Assembly (NCBI GenBank): GCA_016795065.1
Contig: JAEUIU010000060.1
Coordinates: 1 to 64,000 of the forward strand
Direction of reading: 5' to 3'
DNA length: 64,000 nucleotides
From: Phycisphaerae bacterium
GTDB lineage: Bacteria; Planctomycetota; Phycisphaerae; Phycisphaerales; SM1A02
The translations under genes and the position numbers were made by a program. Positions 52,378-59,945 of the stretch are shown here, one piece after another. The notes beneath the pieces were generated by a model. The model ran no database searches, was not told the DNA's origin, and worked only from the letters and a program-made list of their open reading frames with translations. How positions within the stretch are numbered: the first letter of the stretch is position 1; every line of letters begins with the position of its first letter.

Positions 52378-52757
52378 CGCCGACGTTTGCACAGGTCGTG
52401 CCACGACGTGTGCGATGCTCGTTCGTCCTTCTATGAAGGAAGGCCACAACCGTGAAGCGTTGCTAACTCGTTGTTGCGACTCACGCGCCGACGAAACGAC
52501 GGATCACACGAATCATCTCCGAGCGAGCACCACAGCGAACACCGACAACCGTTCCGACTCCCGCGCTTGGGAACGGCGCTCCTCGCACTCTCGACCGTGA
52601 GACAGCACGCGTCGGCGTTGTGAGCTACGACCTGGAGCTCATTCTGGCGCGCAGCATGAGGAGTGACAAGTGATTCCGTCGCGCATGTTGGTATCGCGCT
52701 TCCATTGCCCGATGCATGGTCCCGGATTTGCATCGGCGCCGACGATCTGAGGGATCC
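52378..52757. other. Region between divergent cytochrome genes
   Basis: A 380-bp gap with a sigma-54 promoter for the minus-strand gene (52388-52403). A palindrome TCCTTC-TAT-GAAGGA lies at 52426-52440, about 23 bp behind the promoter. The GAGGGA ribosome site of the plus-strand gene is at 52749-52754. No sigma-54 box was found in the plus direction. Confidence 0.6.
52388..52403 (-). promoter_or_regulatory. Sigma-54 (-24/-12) promoter of the second 15-motif cytochrome
   Basis: Read on the minus strand: TGGCACG-ACCT-GTGCA, one mismatch from TGGCACG-N4-TTGCW at correct spacing. With the C of GC at -12, transcription would start at about 52377, exactly the chosen start codon. Either the mRNA is nearly leaderless or translation starts further in. 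Confidence 0.7.
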
Positions 52758-53495
52758 ATGCCGGTCCGACCGAGTGGGATCACAAACGCGTCGTTCGCTC
52801 CGTGGATCGTGGCACTGGTGTTCCTTGCGCTCGCCGCATGGCTCACCTTTTTTTCGGCGCGCCCCGATCTGGGGCCCACTGTTTCGGCCGCACTCATTGA
52901 GCAAGCCGACATTCGTCCCGAGCCACGACGCCACGTTCTGGGTGAACCTGCCGCGATTCCGATGGGCGGCTATTCGCTGCGCTGTATGGAATGCCACCGC
53001 TTCTTCCAATCACCACCAGTCGAGCGGCGAATCCTCACTCAGCACACCCACATCGTCCTTCGCCACGGGCAGAACACGCGATGCTTCAACTGCCACGATC
53101 GGGCCGATCGCGGCAAGCTGATCCGCTATGACGGAACGCGACTGGGCTTCGACCAGGTTCCCCGCCTGTGCAGTGAATGCCATGGCACGGTCTATCGCGA
53201 CTGGGAGCGGGGTACACACGGGAAGACCTTGGGCTCGTGGGATCCGGCGAGCGGCAAACAGCGGCGCTTGGCCTGCCACGAATGCCACGATCCGCATGCG
53301 CCCGCCTATCCCGACTACGTCCCCCTACCACCGCCGAACACGCTTCGGATGGGGGAACAAGGCAGCGGGCATAGCGCGGGAATCGACTCCGAGCACGGTC
53401 AAGCCGAGTCCGCAACGCTCGGGGGTAGCGGACACGACTCGCCGCTGATGCATCGGTCGTCCATGCCACGTGGGACGAAGGAGCCAACCGAATGA
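52758..53495 (+). CDS. Membrane-anchored tetrahaem cytochrome of the NrfD module
   Basis: The 245-residue product starts at 52758 after GAGGGA. One N-terminal membrane helix (WIVALVFLALAAWLTFFSA) is followed by four CXXCH motifs (CMECH, CFNCH, CSECH, CHECH) and a low-complexity tail. It overlaps the next gene by 4 bp. A membrane-anchored multihaem protein followed by Fe-S and NrfD subunits recalls the Qrc and Act complexes, where the cytochrome passes electrons between the quinone module and periplasmic carriers. Confidence 0.88.
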   Translation: MPVRPSGITNASFAPWIVALVFLALAAWLTFFSARPDLGPTVSAALIEQADIRPEPRRHVLGEPAAIPMGGYSLRCMECHRFFQSPPVERRILTQHTHIVLRHGQNTRCFNCHDRADRGKLIRYDGTRLGFDQVPRLCSECHGTVYRDWERGTHGKTLGSWDPASGKQRRLACHECHDPHAPAYPDYVPLPPPNTLRMGEQGSGHSAGIDSEHGQAESATLGGSGHDSPLMHRSSMPRGTKEPTE

Positions 53496-54538
53496 CCACC
53501 CCAACCTCGGCCACGACCGACGTCAGGATTTGGGATGGGCCATCCGCCGATGCCCCGCAGCCCCGTCGGAGCTTCCTGCGCTCAGCCGTCGCCGGTGCAG
53601 CCGGGCTTGCGGCCTTCGCTGCGGCGCTGAGCCCGCTCAAGGACCTCGATGTGATGGAACTGGCCGACCCGCAGGCCTTCCTCCAGAAACACTACAAGGA
53701 GATGACGCCGGCCGAGATCGAGGTGGCGCTGGAGCGCATCCGGAACAAGGTAGAGGCTCGTTACGGGGTTCGGCCGGACATTCGCGACCTCCGACCGCAG
53801 GCGGGCGTCGAGTTCGCGTACGCCCTGAATCTCAGCCGCTGCATCGGCTGTCGCAAGTGCGTCTACGCCTGCGTCGCCGAGAACAACCAGAGTCGCTCGC
53901 CGCAGATCCAGTACATCCGCGTCGTCGAAATGCCCCGCGGAACGCTTGATCTCGAGCGCGGCAACCACCACTACGACCGGCCACGGGTTCCCGACAACGA
54001 TCACTACTACATGCCGGTGCAGTGTCACCAGTGCGCGAACCCGCCTTGCGTCAAGGTCTGTCCCGTCGAGGCCACCTGGAAGGAACCCGACGGCGTCGTG
54101 GTGATCGACTACGACTGGTGCATCGGATGCCGCTACTGCGAAGCGGCCTGTCCTTATTGGGCCCGCCGCTTCAACTTCGCCGAGCCGACGCTGCCCAAGG
54201 AGGAGTTGAATCCGACCATGTCCTACCTCTCCAACCGCCCGCGACCTCGCGGGGTGATGGAGAAGTGTCACTTCTGCCTCCAGCGCACCCGCGAAGGGCG
54301 CATGCCCGCCTGCCTCGAGGCCTGCCCGACCGGCTCGCGAAAGTTCGGCAACCTGCTTGACCCTACGAGCGAGGTCTCCCAGATCCTGAAGACGAAGCGC
54401 GTCTTCGTCCTGAAGGAAGAGGTCGGGACGCTGCCCCGATTCTTCTATTACTTCGACGAACGCTACCCCAGCGCACACGACGAAAACGTCGACGACCCGC
54501 GGCTGCCGACCTCACCAGCGCCGGAGGCCAGGCCGTGA
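53492..54538 (+). CDS. Tat-exported four-cluster ferredoxin subunit (NrfC/HybA/QrcC-like)
   Basis: The 348-residue product has a twin-arginine signal (PRRSFLRSAVAGAAGLAAF, about residues 22-40) and four Cys clusters for [4Fe-4S] centres: CIGCRKCVYAC, CHQCANPPCVKVC, CIGCRYCEAAC and CHFC...CLEAC. The arrangement matches the electron-transfer subunits that sit between NrfD-type membrane proteins and periplasmic partners. It overlaps both neighbours by 4 bp. No molybdopterin catalytic subunit is present in the operon. Confidence 0.93.
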   Translation: MTTPTSATTDVRIWDGPSADAPQPRRSFLRSAVAGAAGLAAFAAALSPLKDLDVMELADPQAFLQKHYKEMTPAEIEVALERIRNKVEARYGVRPDIRDLRPQAGVEFAYALNLSRCIGCRKCVYACVAENNQSRSPQIQYIRVVEMPRGTLDLERGNHHYDRPRVPDNDHYYMPVQCHQCANPPCVKVCPVEATWKEPDGVVVIDYDWCIGCRYCEAACPYWARRFNFAEPTLPKEELNPTMSYLSNRPRPRGVMEKCHFCLQRTREGRMPACLEACPTGSRKFGNLLDPTSEVSQILKTKRVFVLKEEVGTLPRFFYYFDERYPSAHDENVDDPRLPTSPAPEARP

Positions 54539-55794
54539 AGACGTACCTCACGTTTCTCATCCGCTGCTTCCGGCTGAGTTTCGTCGGGGATTGGCGCTAT
54601 TACGGCTGGATGGCCCTGCTTTCGGTCACCGCTCTCTTCGGCCTGAACGCCTACTGCAAGCAGATGGTCTTCGGCCTCGCCACGACCGGCATGACCGATC
54701 AGGTCTCGTGGGGACTCTATATCGCCAACTTCACCTTCCTCGTCGGCATGGCCGCGGCGGCGGTGATGCTGGTCATTCCCGTCTACATCTATCGCAACGA
54801 GGAGCTTCACGACCTGGTCATCTTCGGTGAGCTCTTCGCCGTCGCCGCGATCCTGATGGCCCTCCTCTTCGTGACCGTCGATCTCGGTCGACCGGACCGC
54901 TTCCACCATCTCTTGTTGCGGTTCAACTTCCCGATCTCGATGCTCACCTGGGACGTCATCGTCCTCAACGGCTACATCGTCCTGAACCTGCACATCTGCG
55001 GCTACCTCATCTACTGCGCCTACCGCCGCCGCAAGCCGAGCAAGGCCTTCTACATCCCCTTCGTTTTCATCGCGATCGTCTGGGCGATCAGCATCCACAC
55101 CGTCACGGCGTTCCTCTACAGCGGCCTCGGCGGCCGACCCTTCTGGAACTCGGCGGTTGTCGCGCCCAGGTTCCTGGCCTCGGCCTTCGCCGCGGGCCCG
55201 GCGTTCCTCATCCTTTCGCTCTCGGTGCTCGCACAGTTCACGACCTACCAGGTGCCCCCGAAGGCCTTCATGACCCTGCGCAACACGGTCGCCATCGCCC
55301 TTTCGATCAGTATGTTCCTCCTCGGCTCCGAGATGTTCACGGAGTTCTACACGGACTCGGCGCACGGGGCATCTGCGAAGTACCTGTTTTTCGGCCTGCA
55401 CGGCCGCCATGCGTTGGTGCCGTGGATCTGGTCGGCCATCGCGCTCAACCTCGTGGCGATGCTTCTCCTCTACCTCCCGATCAGCCGCAAGCTCCCGGTG
55501 CTGCAAGCCGCCTGCGTGATGCTCATCGTCGGCATCTGGATCGAGAAGGGGATGGGCATGATCGTGCCTGCGTTCATCCCCACGCCTCTGGGCGAAATCG
55601 TCGAGTACCTGCCCACGCTCAACGAAACTCTGGTCACCATGGGCATCTGGGCCGGCGGGTTGCTCATTTACACGATCTTGGTGCGAGTGACCGTGCCGGT
55701 CCTGACCGGGCGATTGACGTATGACCAGGAGTTCTCAGTTGCGACAGACATGCGTTCGCCCAGCGTCGCAGCAACCCCGGAGGCTCACTCGTGA
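54535..55794 (+). CDS. NrfD/PsrC-family quinone-interacting membrane subunit
   Basis: The 419-residue product has about ten hydrophobic helices (for example YYGWMALLSVTALFGLNAY and GLYIANFTFLVGMAAAAVML), the usual NrfD layout. Family members exchange electrons with the quinone pool through the Fe-S subunit; some may also move protons. It is tightly coupled with the ferredoxin subunit upstream and an uncharacterised protein downstream. Confidence 0.93.
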   Translation: MKTYLTFLIRCFRLSFVGDWRYYGWMALLSVTALFGLNAYCKQMVFGLATTGMTDQVSWGLYIANFTFLVGMAAAAVMLVIPVYIYRNEELHDLVIFGELFAVAAILMALLFVTVDLGRPDRFHHLLLRFNFPISMLTWDVIVLNGYIVLNLHICGYLIYCAYRRRKPSKAFYIPFVFIAIVWAISIHTVTAFLYSGLGGRPFWNSAVVAPRFLASAFAAGPAFLILSLSVLAQFTTYQVPPKAFMTLRNTVAIALSISMFLLGSEMFTEFYTDSAHGASAKYLFFGLHGRHALVPWIWSAIALNLVAMLLLYLPISRKLPVLQAACVMLIVGIWIEKGMGMIVPAFIPTPLGEIVEYLPTLNETLVTMGIWAGGLLIYTILVRVTVPVLTGRLTYDQEFSVATDMRSPSVAATPEAHS

Positions 55795-56276
55795 ATCCCC
55801 ACCCAACCGCCGAAGAGGCGCAGCAATCGCTCCGCGATCATGTCGTGACCAAGGCGATGGATGCCCGATTGCGTCGTGGCGGCCTGATCGATCGAGTTGA
55901 GATGATGCGACTGCTCGAGGACCGCGCTGTCGTCCGCTATCCGCTGGGTGTTCGCTTCGACGCCGAGCCGCTCCTGCCTGGCGAGTTCGCGTGCCTGGAG
56001 AGTCTGGGCGAGCACCCGAGGGATGGCTTCTGCCTCTTCATCCATCCAATGTTCGAGATCGTCGATGACCTGATCCCGCTGCTGGTCGCCTACTACATTC
56101 CAGCGATCAACTACGGCGAGGTCGCATCGCACGTCGAGGCCGAACTCTTCGGGGCCACACTCTTGGGCATCGACGTCGAGGAGTACTACACGATCCTCTG
56201 CTCGGTCGCGGACACGGTGAGCGATCCGTCCAACGCTTCTTCCTCCACGCCGGGCTGCGGAGGGCATCACCCATGA
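55791..56276 (+). CDS. Uncharacterised protein of the NrfD operon
   Basis: The 161-residue soluble product overlaps nrfD and the next gene by 4 bp each. The sequence is mainly helical and acidic: VVTKAMDARLRRGGLIDRVEMMRLLEDRAVVRYPLGVRF, then LFIHPMFEIVDDLIPLLVAYYIPAINYGEVASHVEAELFG. No signal peptide or metal motif is present apart from a Cys/His cluster at the very end (GCGGHH). No family was recognised. The coupling suggests an assembly or accessory factor of the complex. Confidence 0.75.
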   Translation: MNPHPTAEEAQQSLRDHVVTKAMDARLRRGGLIDRVEMMRLLEDRAVVRYPLGVRFDAEPLLPGEFACLESLGEHPRDGFCLFIHPMFEIVDDLIPLLVAYYIPAINYGEVASHVEAELFGATLLGIDVEEYYTILCSVADTVSDPSNASSSTPGCGGHHP

Positions 56277-56629
56277 GCGCCGCACGCAAGCCGAAGGCAC
56301 CGACGAGCAAAGCCGCCAAAGTACCGGGCACGTACAAGTCCTTCGTGACAAAGTACCCCGCGCTCGGCCGAGCCCACGACCACATCGCCACAGCCGTGGA
56401 GGCCGCCGGCCCGCTCGACGCCAAGACGCTGGCCCTGATCAAGATCGGTATCTGTGTCGGCGCGGGGCTTGAGTCCGCGCTCCGCAGCCACGTCCGTCGC
56501 GCCATGCAGCACGACGCGACACCGGCGGAGGTCGAGCAGGCCATCCTCCTCGGCATGAACACCGTGGGGTTTCCGCGTACGGTCGCGGCGTGGAGCTGGG
56601 CACAGGAACAGTTCGAGCGGGGCGTGTGA
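56273..56629 (+). CDS. AhpD/carboxymuconolactone-decarboxylase-like protein lacking CXXC
   Basis: The 118-residue product has the CMD/AhpD helical fold (LDAKTLALIKIGICVGAGLESALRSHVRRAMQHDATPAEVEQAILLG). AhpD-type enzymes use CXXC before the conserved His; here that position reads ESAL-RSH, so peroxidase/disulfide activity is unlikely. It overlaps the preceding gene by 4 bp and so belongs to the NrfD operon. Confidence 0.82.
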   Translation: MSAARKPKAPTSKAAKVPGTYKSFVTKYPALGRAHDHIATAVEAAGPLDAKTLALIKIGICVGAGLESALRSHVRRAMQHDATPAEVEQAILLGMNTVGFPRTVAAWSWAQEQFERGV

Positions 56630-56823
56630 TCGCCAGCCCTTCATCCGTGTCCATTGGAGATGCTTTGCGACAGACGCACTCGGCCAACCCGATCACCAAA
56701 GACAAGCCGGGGGTGGCTACCCCTCGTGCTCACGTGGCACTCGCGCAATTGAGCGCGTCGCAGTCGCTCGCCTCCGGAAGCACGCCGCCGCCCGCCCCGG
56801 CGTCTGTCCGCGCGGCCCGCCGC

Positions 56824-57807
56824 ATGACCGACTCGCACGGCCGCACCATCCGCGACCTGCGGATCAGCGTCACCGACCGCTGCAACTTCCGCTGCGTCTA
56901 CTGCATGGAGCCAGACGTCCGCTTCGCGCCCCGCGAATCGCTCCTCTGCACCAGCGAGATCATCCGCGTTGCCCGGATCGCCGAGTCGCTCGGCGTCCGA
57001 AAGATCCGCCTCACCGGCGGCGAACCGACGCTCCACTCCGAACTCGCGGCGATCATCGCCGGCATTCGCGCCGCGACCGGCGTCGAGATCGCGATGATCA
57101 CCAACGCGTCGCTGCTGACCCGTGACGCGCTCCGAGAGTGGAAAGCCGCCGGACTGGCCCGCGTGACCATCAGCATCGACTCGCTCCGCCCGGACCGCTT
57201 TGCCCGCCTCACGCGCTCGACCTCCTCGCCCGCCGACGTGCTCGCGGGCGTCGAGAGGACAATCGCCGAGGGGCTCACGCCGCTCAAACTCAACGCCGTG
57301 CTCATTCGCGGGTTCAACGACGACGAGGCCGCCGATCTCGCCGAGTTGGCCCGGCTCTACTCGATCGAGATGCGCTTCATCGAATACATGCCCCTCGATT
57401 CCGGTCACACCTGGGACTCGTCCAAGTGGGTGAGCGCCGCCGAGACGCGGGCCGCGATCGAAGATCGCTTCCCGCTTATCGCCCGCGATGACGACGATCC
57501 TTCCAGCACCGCCCGCACCTTCGCCTTCGCCGACGGCGCCCCCGGCCGCATCGGCTTCATCGCCCCCGTCAGCAGCCCCTTCTGCGGCGCGTGCAGCCGC
57601 CTCCGCCTCACCGCCGACGGCAAGGTCCGCCCGTGCCTCTTCAGCACCACCGAGTGGGACCTGCGTGCCGCGCTCCGCGCCGGAGCCACCGACGACCACC
57701 TCGCCGACTTCCTCATCGACGCGACGTGGACGAAGCAACCCGGGCACGGCATCGCCTCCCACGACTTCCGCCAGCCCGCGCGCCCGATGTCGGCGATCGG
57801 TGGCTGA
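56824..57807 (+). CDS. moaA: GTP 3',8-cyclase MoaA (molybdopterin biosynthesis)
   Basis: The 327-residue product is a radical-SAM enzyme with CNFRCVYC near residue 23, the C-terminal second cluster (FCGACSRLRLTADGKVRPC) and the conserved C-terminal Gly-Gly that activates the active site. The start at 56824 (MTDSHGRTIRDLRISVTDRC) matches the normal family N-terminus. A GTG at 56626 that overlaps the upstream stop would add 66 low-complexity residues and cannot be excluded. No other mo-cofactor gene or molybdoenzyme is in the window. Confidence 0.95.
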   Translation: MTDSHGRTIRDLRISVTDRCNFRCVYCMEPDVRFAPRESLLCTSEIIRVARIAESLGVRKIRLTGGEPTLHSELAAIIAGIRAATGVEIAMITNASLLTRDALREWKAAGLARVTISIDSLRPDRFARLTRSTSSPADVLAGVERTIAEGLTPLKLNAVLIRGFNDDEAADLAELARLYSIEMRFIEYMPLDSGHTWDSSKWVSAAETRAAIEDRFPLIARDDDDPSSTARTFAFADGAPGRIGFIAPVSSPFCGACSRLRLTADGKVRPCLFSTTEWDLRAALRAGATDDHLADFLIDATWTKQPGHGIASHDFRQPARPMSAIGG

Positions 57808-57816
57808 GCTCAACCG

Positions 57817-58563
57817 ATGCCCGCCGACGCCCTCTCCATCCTCGCGGCCTGCTTCCTGATCGTCGGCGCGTTGTACGCCTCGGTCGGCCACGCCGGCGCC
57901 TCGGGCTATCTCGCGGTCATGGCCCTGCTCTCGGTCGCGCCAGAGGTCATGCGCCCCACGGCGCTGGCAATCAACGTGCTGGTGGCCACCATCGCGTTCG
58001 TGCAGTTCGCCCGCGCCGGGCACTTCTCATGGGCACTCTTCTGGCCCTTCTCCGCCGCCTCGATTCCCGCCGCCTTTGTCGGCGGCATGATCCACCTGCC
58101 CGCCCACGCCCTCAAGGTCGCCATCGGCGTCGTGCTCCTGCTCACCGCCTTCCGCATGGCATGGGTCGCAATGCATCCGCCCATGTCCAAGGCCGCTCCA
58201 TCGCCCCCGCGCATACCCGTTGCGATGGCCGTCGGTGGCGTCATGGGCCTGGTCGCGGGTCTGACGGGCACCGGCGGGGGCATCTTCCTCAGCCCGGTGA
58301 TGCTGCTGTTCAACTGGGCCGACACCAAGCGCACCGCCGCGACGGCCTCGCTCTTCATCCTGCTCAACTCTGTGGCGGGCCTGTCGGGCCTGGCCAGCGC
58401 GGGATGGAGGCCCACGCCGTCGCTCGCGGTGCTCGCCGCCGCGGCGTGCGTCGGCGGCCTGATCGGCTCAACGCTCGGCAGCCGCCGAGCCACGCCCCGC
58501 GCCCTGAACCTCGCCCTCGCGGCGGTCCTCTTCATCGCGGGCGGGAAGCTCGTGCTGAGCTGA
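57817..58563 (+). CDS. TauE/SafE-family membrane permease
   Basis: The 248-residue product has eight hydrophobic helices and the duplicated family motif: VGHAGASGYLAVMALL in the N-half and GLTGTGGGIFLSPVML in the C-half. Members export or import small anions such as sulfite, sulfoacetate or organosulfonates; the substrate is not predictable. It lies 9 bp after moaA. Confidence 0.88.
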   Translation: MPADALSILAACFLIVGALYASVGHAGASGYLAVMALLSVAPEVMRPTALAINVLVATIAFVQFARAGHFSWALFWPFSAASIPAAFVGGMIHLPAHALKVAIGVVLLLTAFRMAWVAMHPPMSKAAPSPPRIPVAMAVGGVMGLVAGLTGTGGGIFLSPVMLLFNWADTKRTAATASLFILLNSVAGLSGLASAGWRPTPSLAVLAAAACVGGLIGSTLGSRRATPRALNLALAAVLFIAGGKLVLS

Positions 58564-58658
58564 CCGGATCGCCACGAAGCCGAAGGAGCACTCGCCACAA
58601 CGGTCGAGCGCGGCCAAGCGGCCAAGGCGAGAGGGGCGGCAGGAGTGCTGCGGTTGGC

Positions 58659-58973
58659 TTACGGCGCGGTGAGCCGGTAGACCTCGACGACCGGGGGCTC
58701 GGCCAGCAACCCGCGCCAACGGGCCAGGTACGCTTTCATCGTCGGGTCGCCGGCGACGCGCTGCTGATCGCGCTCGTACGCGGCGTGATCTTCGTAGAGC
58801 ACCAGTTCGATGAACCGGTGATCGTCGCTCATGTCCTGGAGCAGACGGACCGTGATCCCGCCCGGCGACTCATAAAAAGGGATCGCTTCCCGCAGGAACG
58901 CGAGGAACGCCTCGCTCTGACCGGGCACGACGCGGCATCGCAAGTGGAGATCGATTCTGCCCGGCGTGGCCAT
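58659..58973 (-). CDS. Antibiotic-biosynthesis-monooxygenase-like (ABM) small protein
   Basis: The 104-residue product shows the ferredoxin-like alpha+beta ABM pattern: IDLHLRCRVVPGQSEAFLAFLREAIPFYES, then FIELVLYEDHAAYERDQQRV and MKAYLARWRGLL, ending VVEVYRL. ABM proteins act on small aromatic or haem-type substrates or as simple quinol oxygenases. It is convergent with the TauE gene and divergent from the ClbS-like gene. Confidence 0.75.
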   Translation of the reverse strand: MATPGRIDLHLRCRVVPGQSEAFLAFLREAIPFYESPGGITVRLLQDMSDDHRFIELVLYEDHAAYERDQQRVAGDPTMKAYLARWRGLLAEPPVVEVYRLTAP

Positions 58974-59082
58974 GCCGTGATCATAACGATGCTCTGTCGT
59001 CCTCGCGCTCCCGCCGTTGCCGAGCACCGACGCCTCGCACTCTCCAACGTGGTGGCCCGCACCCCGGTTGATAGAATGAGGC

Positions 59083-59679
59083 GTGCCCACGGTCACTTCA
59101 CGCCATGATCTGTTGGAAGAGATCGACGCGGAGTACGCGCGTGTGACCGGCTTGATCGACCGCGTGCCGCCCGGGCTCTGGAATTCACCACGGGTCAACA
59201 GCGCGGGCTGGGCGCTCAAGGACGTGCTGGCGCATGTGGCCGACTGGGCCCAGCGATGCGACGGCTGGTGCGCCCTCGGCGACACGCGCACGGACATGAC
59301 GCAGCCCGCCCCGGGCTTCAAGTGGAATGAGACGCGGGAGCTGAACCACGCGATCTATCTCAAGCGCCGGCGGCACACGCTGGCCCGCGTACTGCGCGAC
59401 TTCAGGGCTGGGCACGCGGCGCTGCGGGCCCGCGTCACGACGATGAACGAGGCCGACCTGCTCACGGTCGGGCGTTTTGCGTGGTGCGGCAAGACCTGGA
59501 GCATGGCAAAGCACATCCGCGCGAATACGGCGGCCCACTACCGCTGGGCGAGCAAGCACTTCAAGGCCGCGCTCCGGGCCGCTGGTGCGGACTCGCGCGC
59601 GGAGAAGACTGCGCGAACTCTCCTCAGTGTGCGAAGACCGCTCCGAGTCACGAGCAGAAGCAAGAAGCAGCGTCGCTGA
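59083..59679 (+). CDS. ClbS/DfsB-family four-helix-bundle protein (DUF1706)
   Basis: Starts at GTG 59083. The 198-residue product is helical, with the family features LLEEIDAEYARVTGLIDRVP, WALKDVLAHVADWAQRCDGW and WCGKTWSMAKHIRANTAAHYRWASKH. ClbS protects cells from colibactin by a hydrolase activity, but most homologues are uncharacterised DinB-like enzymes. The C-terminus is a basic tail. Confidence 0.78.
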   Translation: MPTVTSRHDLLEEIDAEYARVTGLIDRVPPGLWNSPRVNSAGWALKDVLAHVADWAQRCDGWCALGDTRTDMTQPAPGFKWNETRELNHAIYLKRRRHTLARVLRDFRAGHAALRARVTTMNEADLLTVGRFAWCGKTWSMAKHIRANTAAHYRWASKHFKAALRAAGADSRAEKTARTLLSVRRPLRVTSRSKKQRR

Positions 59680-59680
59680 C

Positions 59681-59743
59681 CTCACGCCGCCACCGTCGCG
59701 CTGCTGGTCTCGCTCCACGGGCCGTAGACGCTGCGCCGCGTGA
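59681..59743. repeat. 63-bp dispersed repeat, copy 1
   Basis: 57 of 63 bases are identical to 61319-61381, same orientation. It begins 1 bp after the stop codon of the ClbS-like gene. On the minus strand both copies read as an open C-terminus (YGPWSETSS-x-TVAA stop) with no recognisable gene upstream. No GTTRRRY/RYYYAAC integron sites or terminal inverted repeats were seen. Confidence 0.85.
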
Positions 59744-59945
59744 CCCTGCGCGCCAGGGAGTGCGCCTCCATCCCACCCTGCTGCGATTGGTACGAGATCA
59801 CGGCAACGACATCCTCGGACGCGTGGTGGGTTGAAGCTTCGTCTTAGGGTGTAGCCGTGGGCGAGGCCGGGCTATCCATCGGTCGTCCCGATCGTCCCCC
59901 CGCATCCGCGGAGCATGCAGAGACGATCCTGTGGGTTGCGGTCGT
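59744..59945. other. Short non-coding stretch after repeat copy 1
   Basis: No gene is visible between the repeat and the end of the dioxygenase-like gene at 59946. No clear terminator was seen for either convergent gene. Confidence 0.5.

Noticed and set aside
56273-56629. Active AhpD alkylhydroperoxidase
   Set aside because: The CXXC required for activity is absent, so only the fold name is used.
57591-59108. 505-codon open frame across moaA, TauE and ABM-like genes
   Set aside because: It runs in another frame over three well-supported genes and its translation is Arg/Pro-rich with no family; a high-GC shadow.
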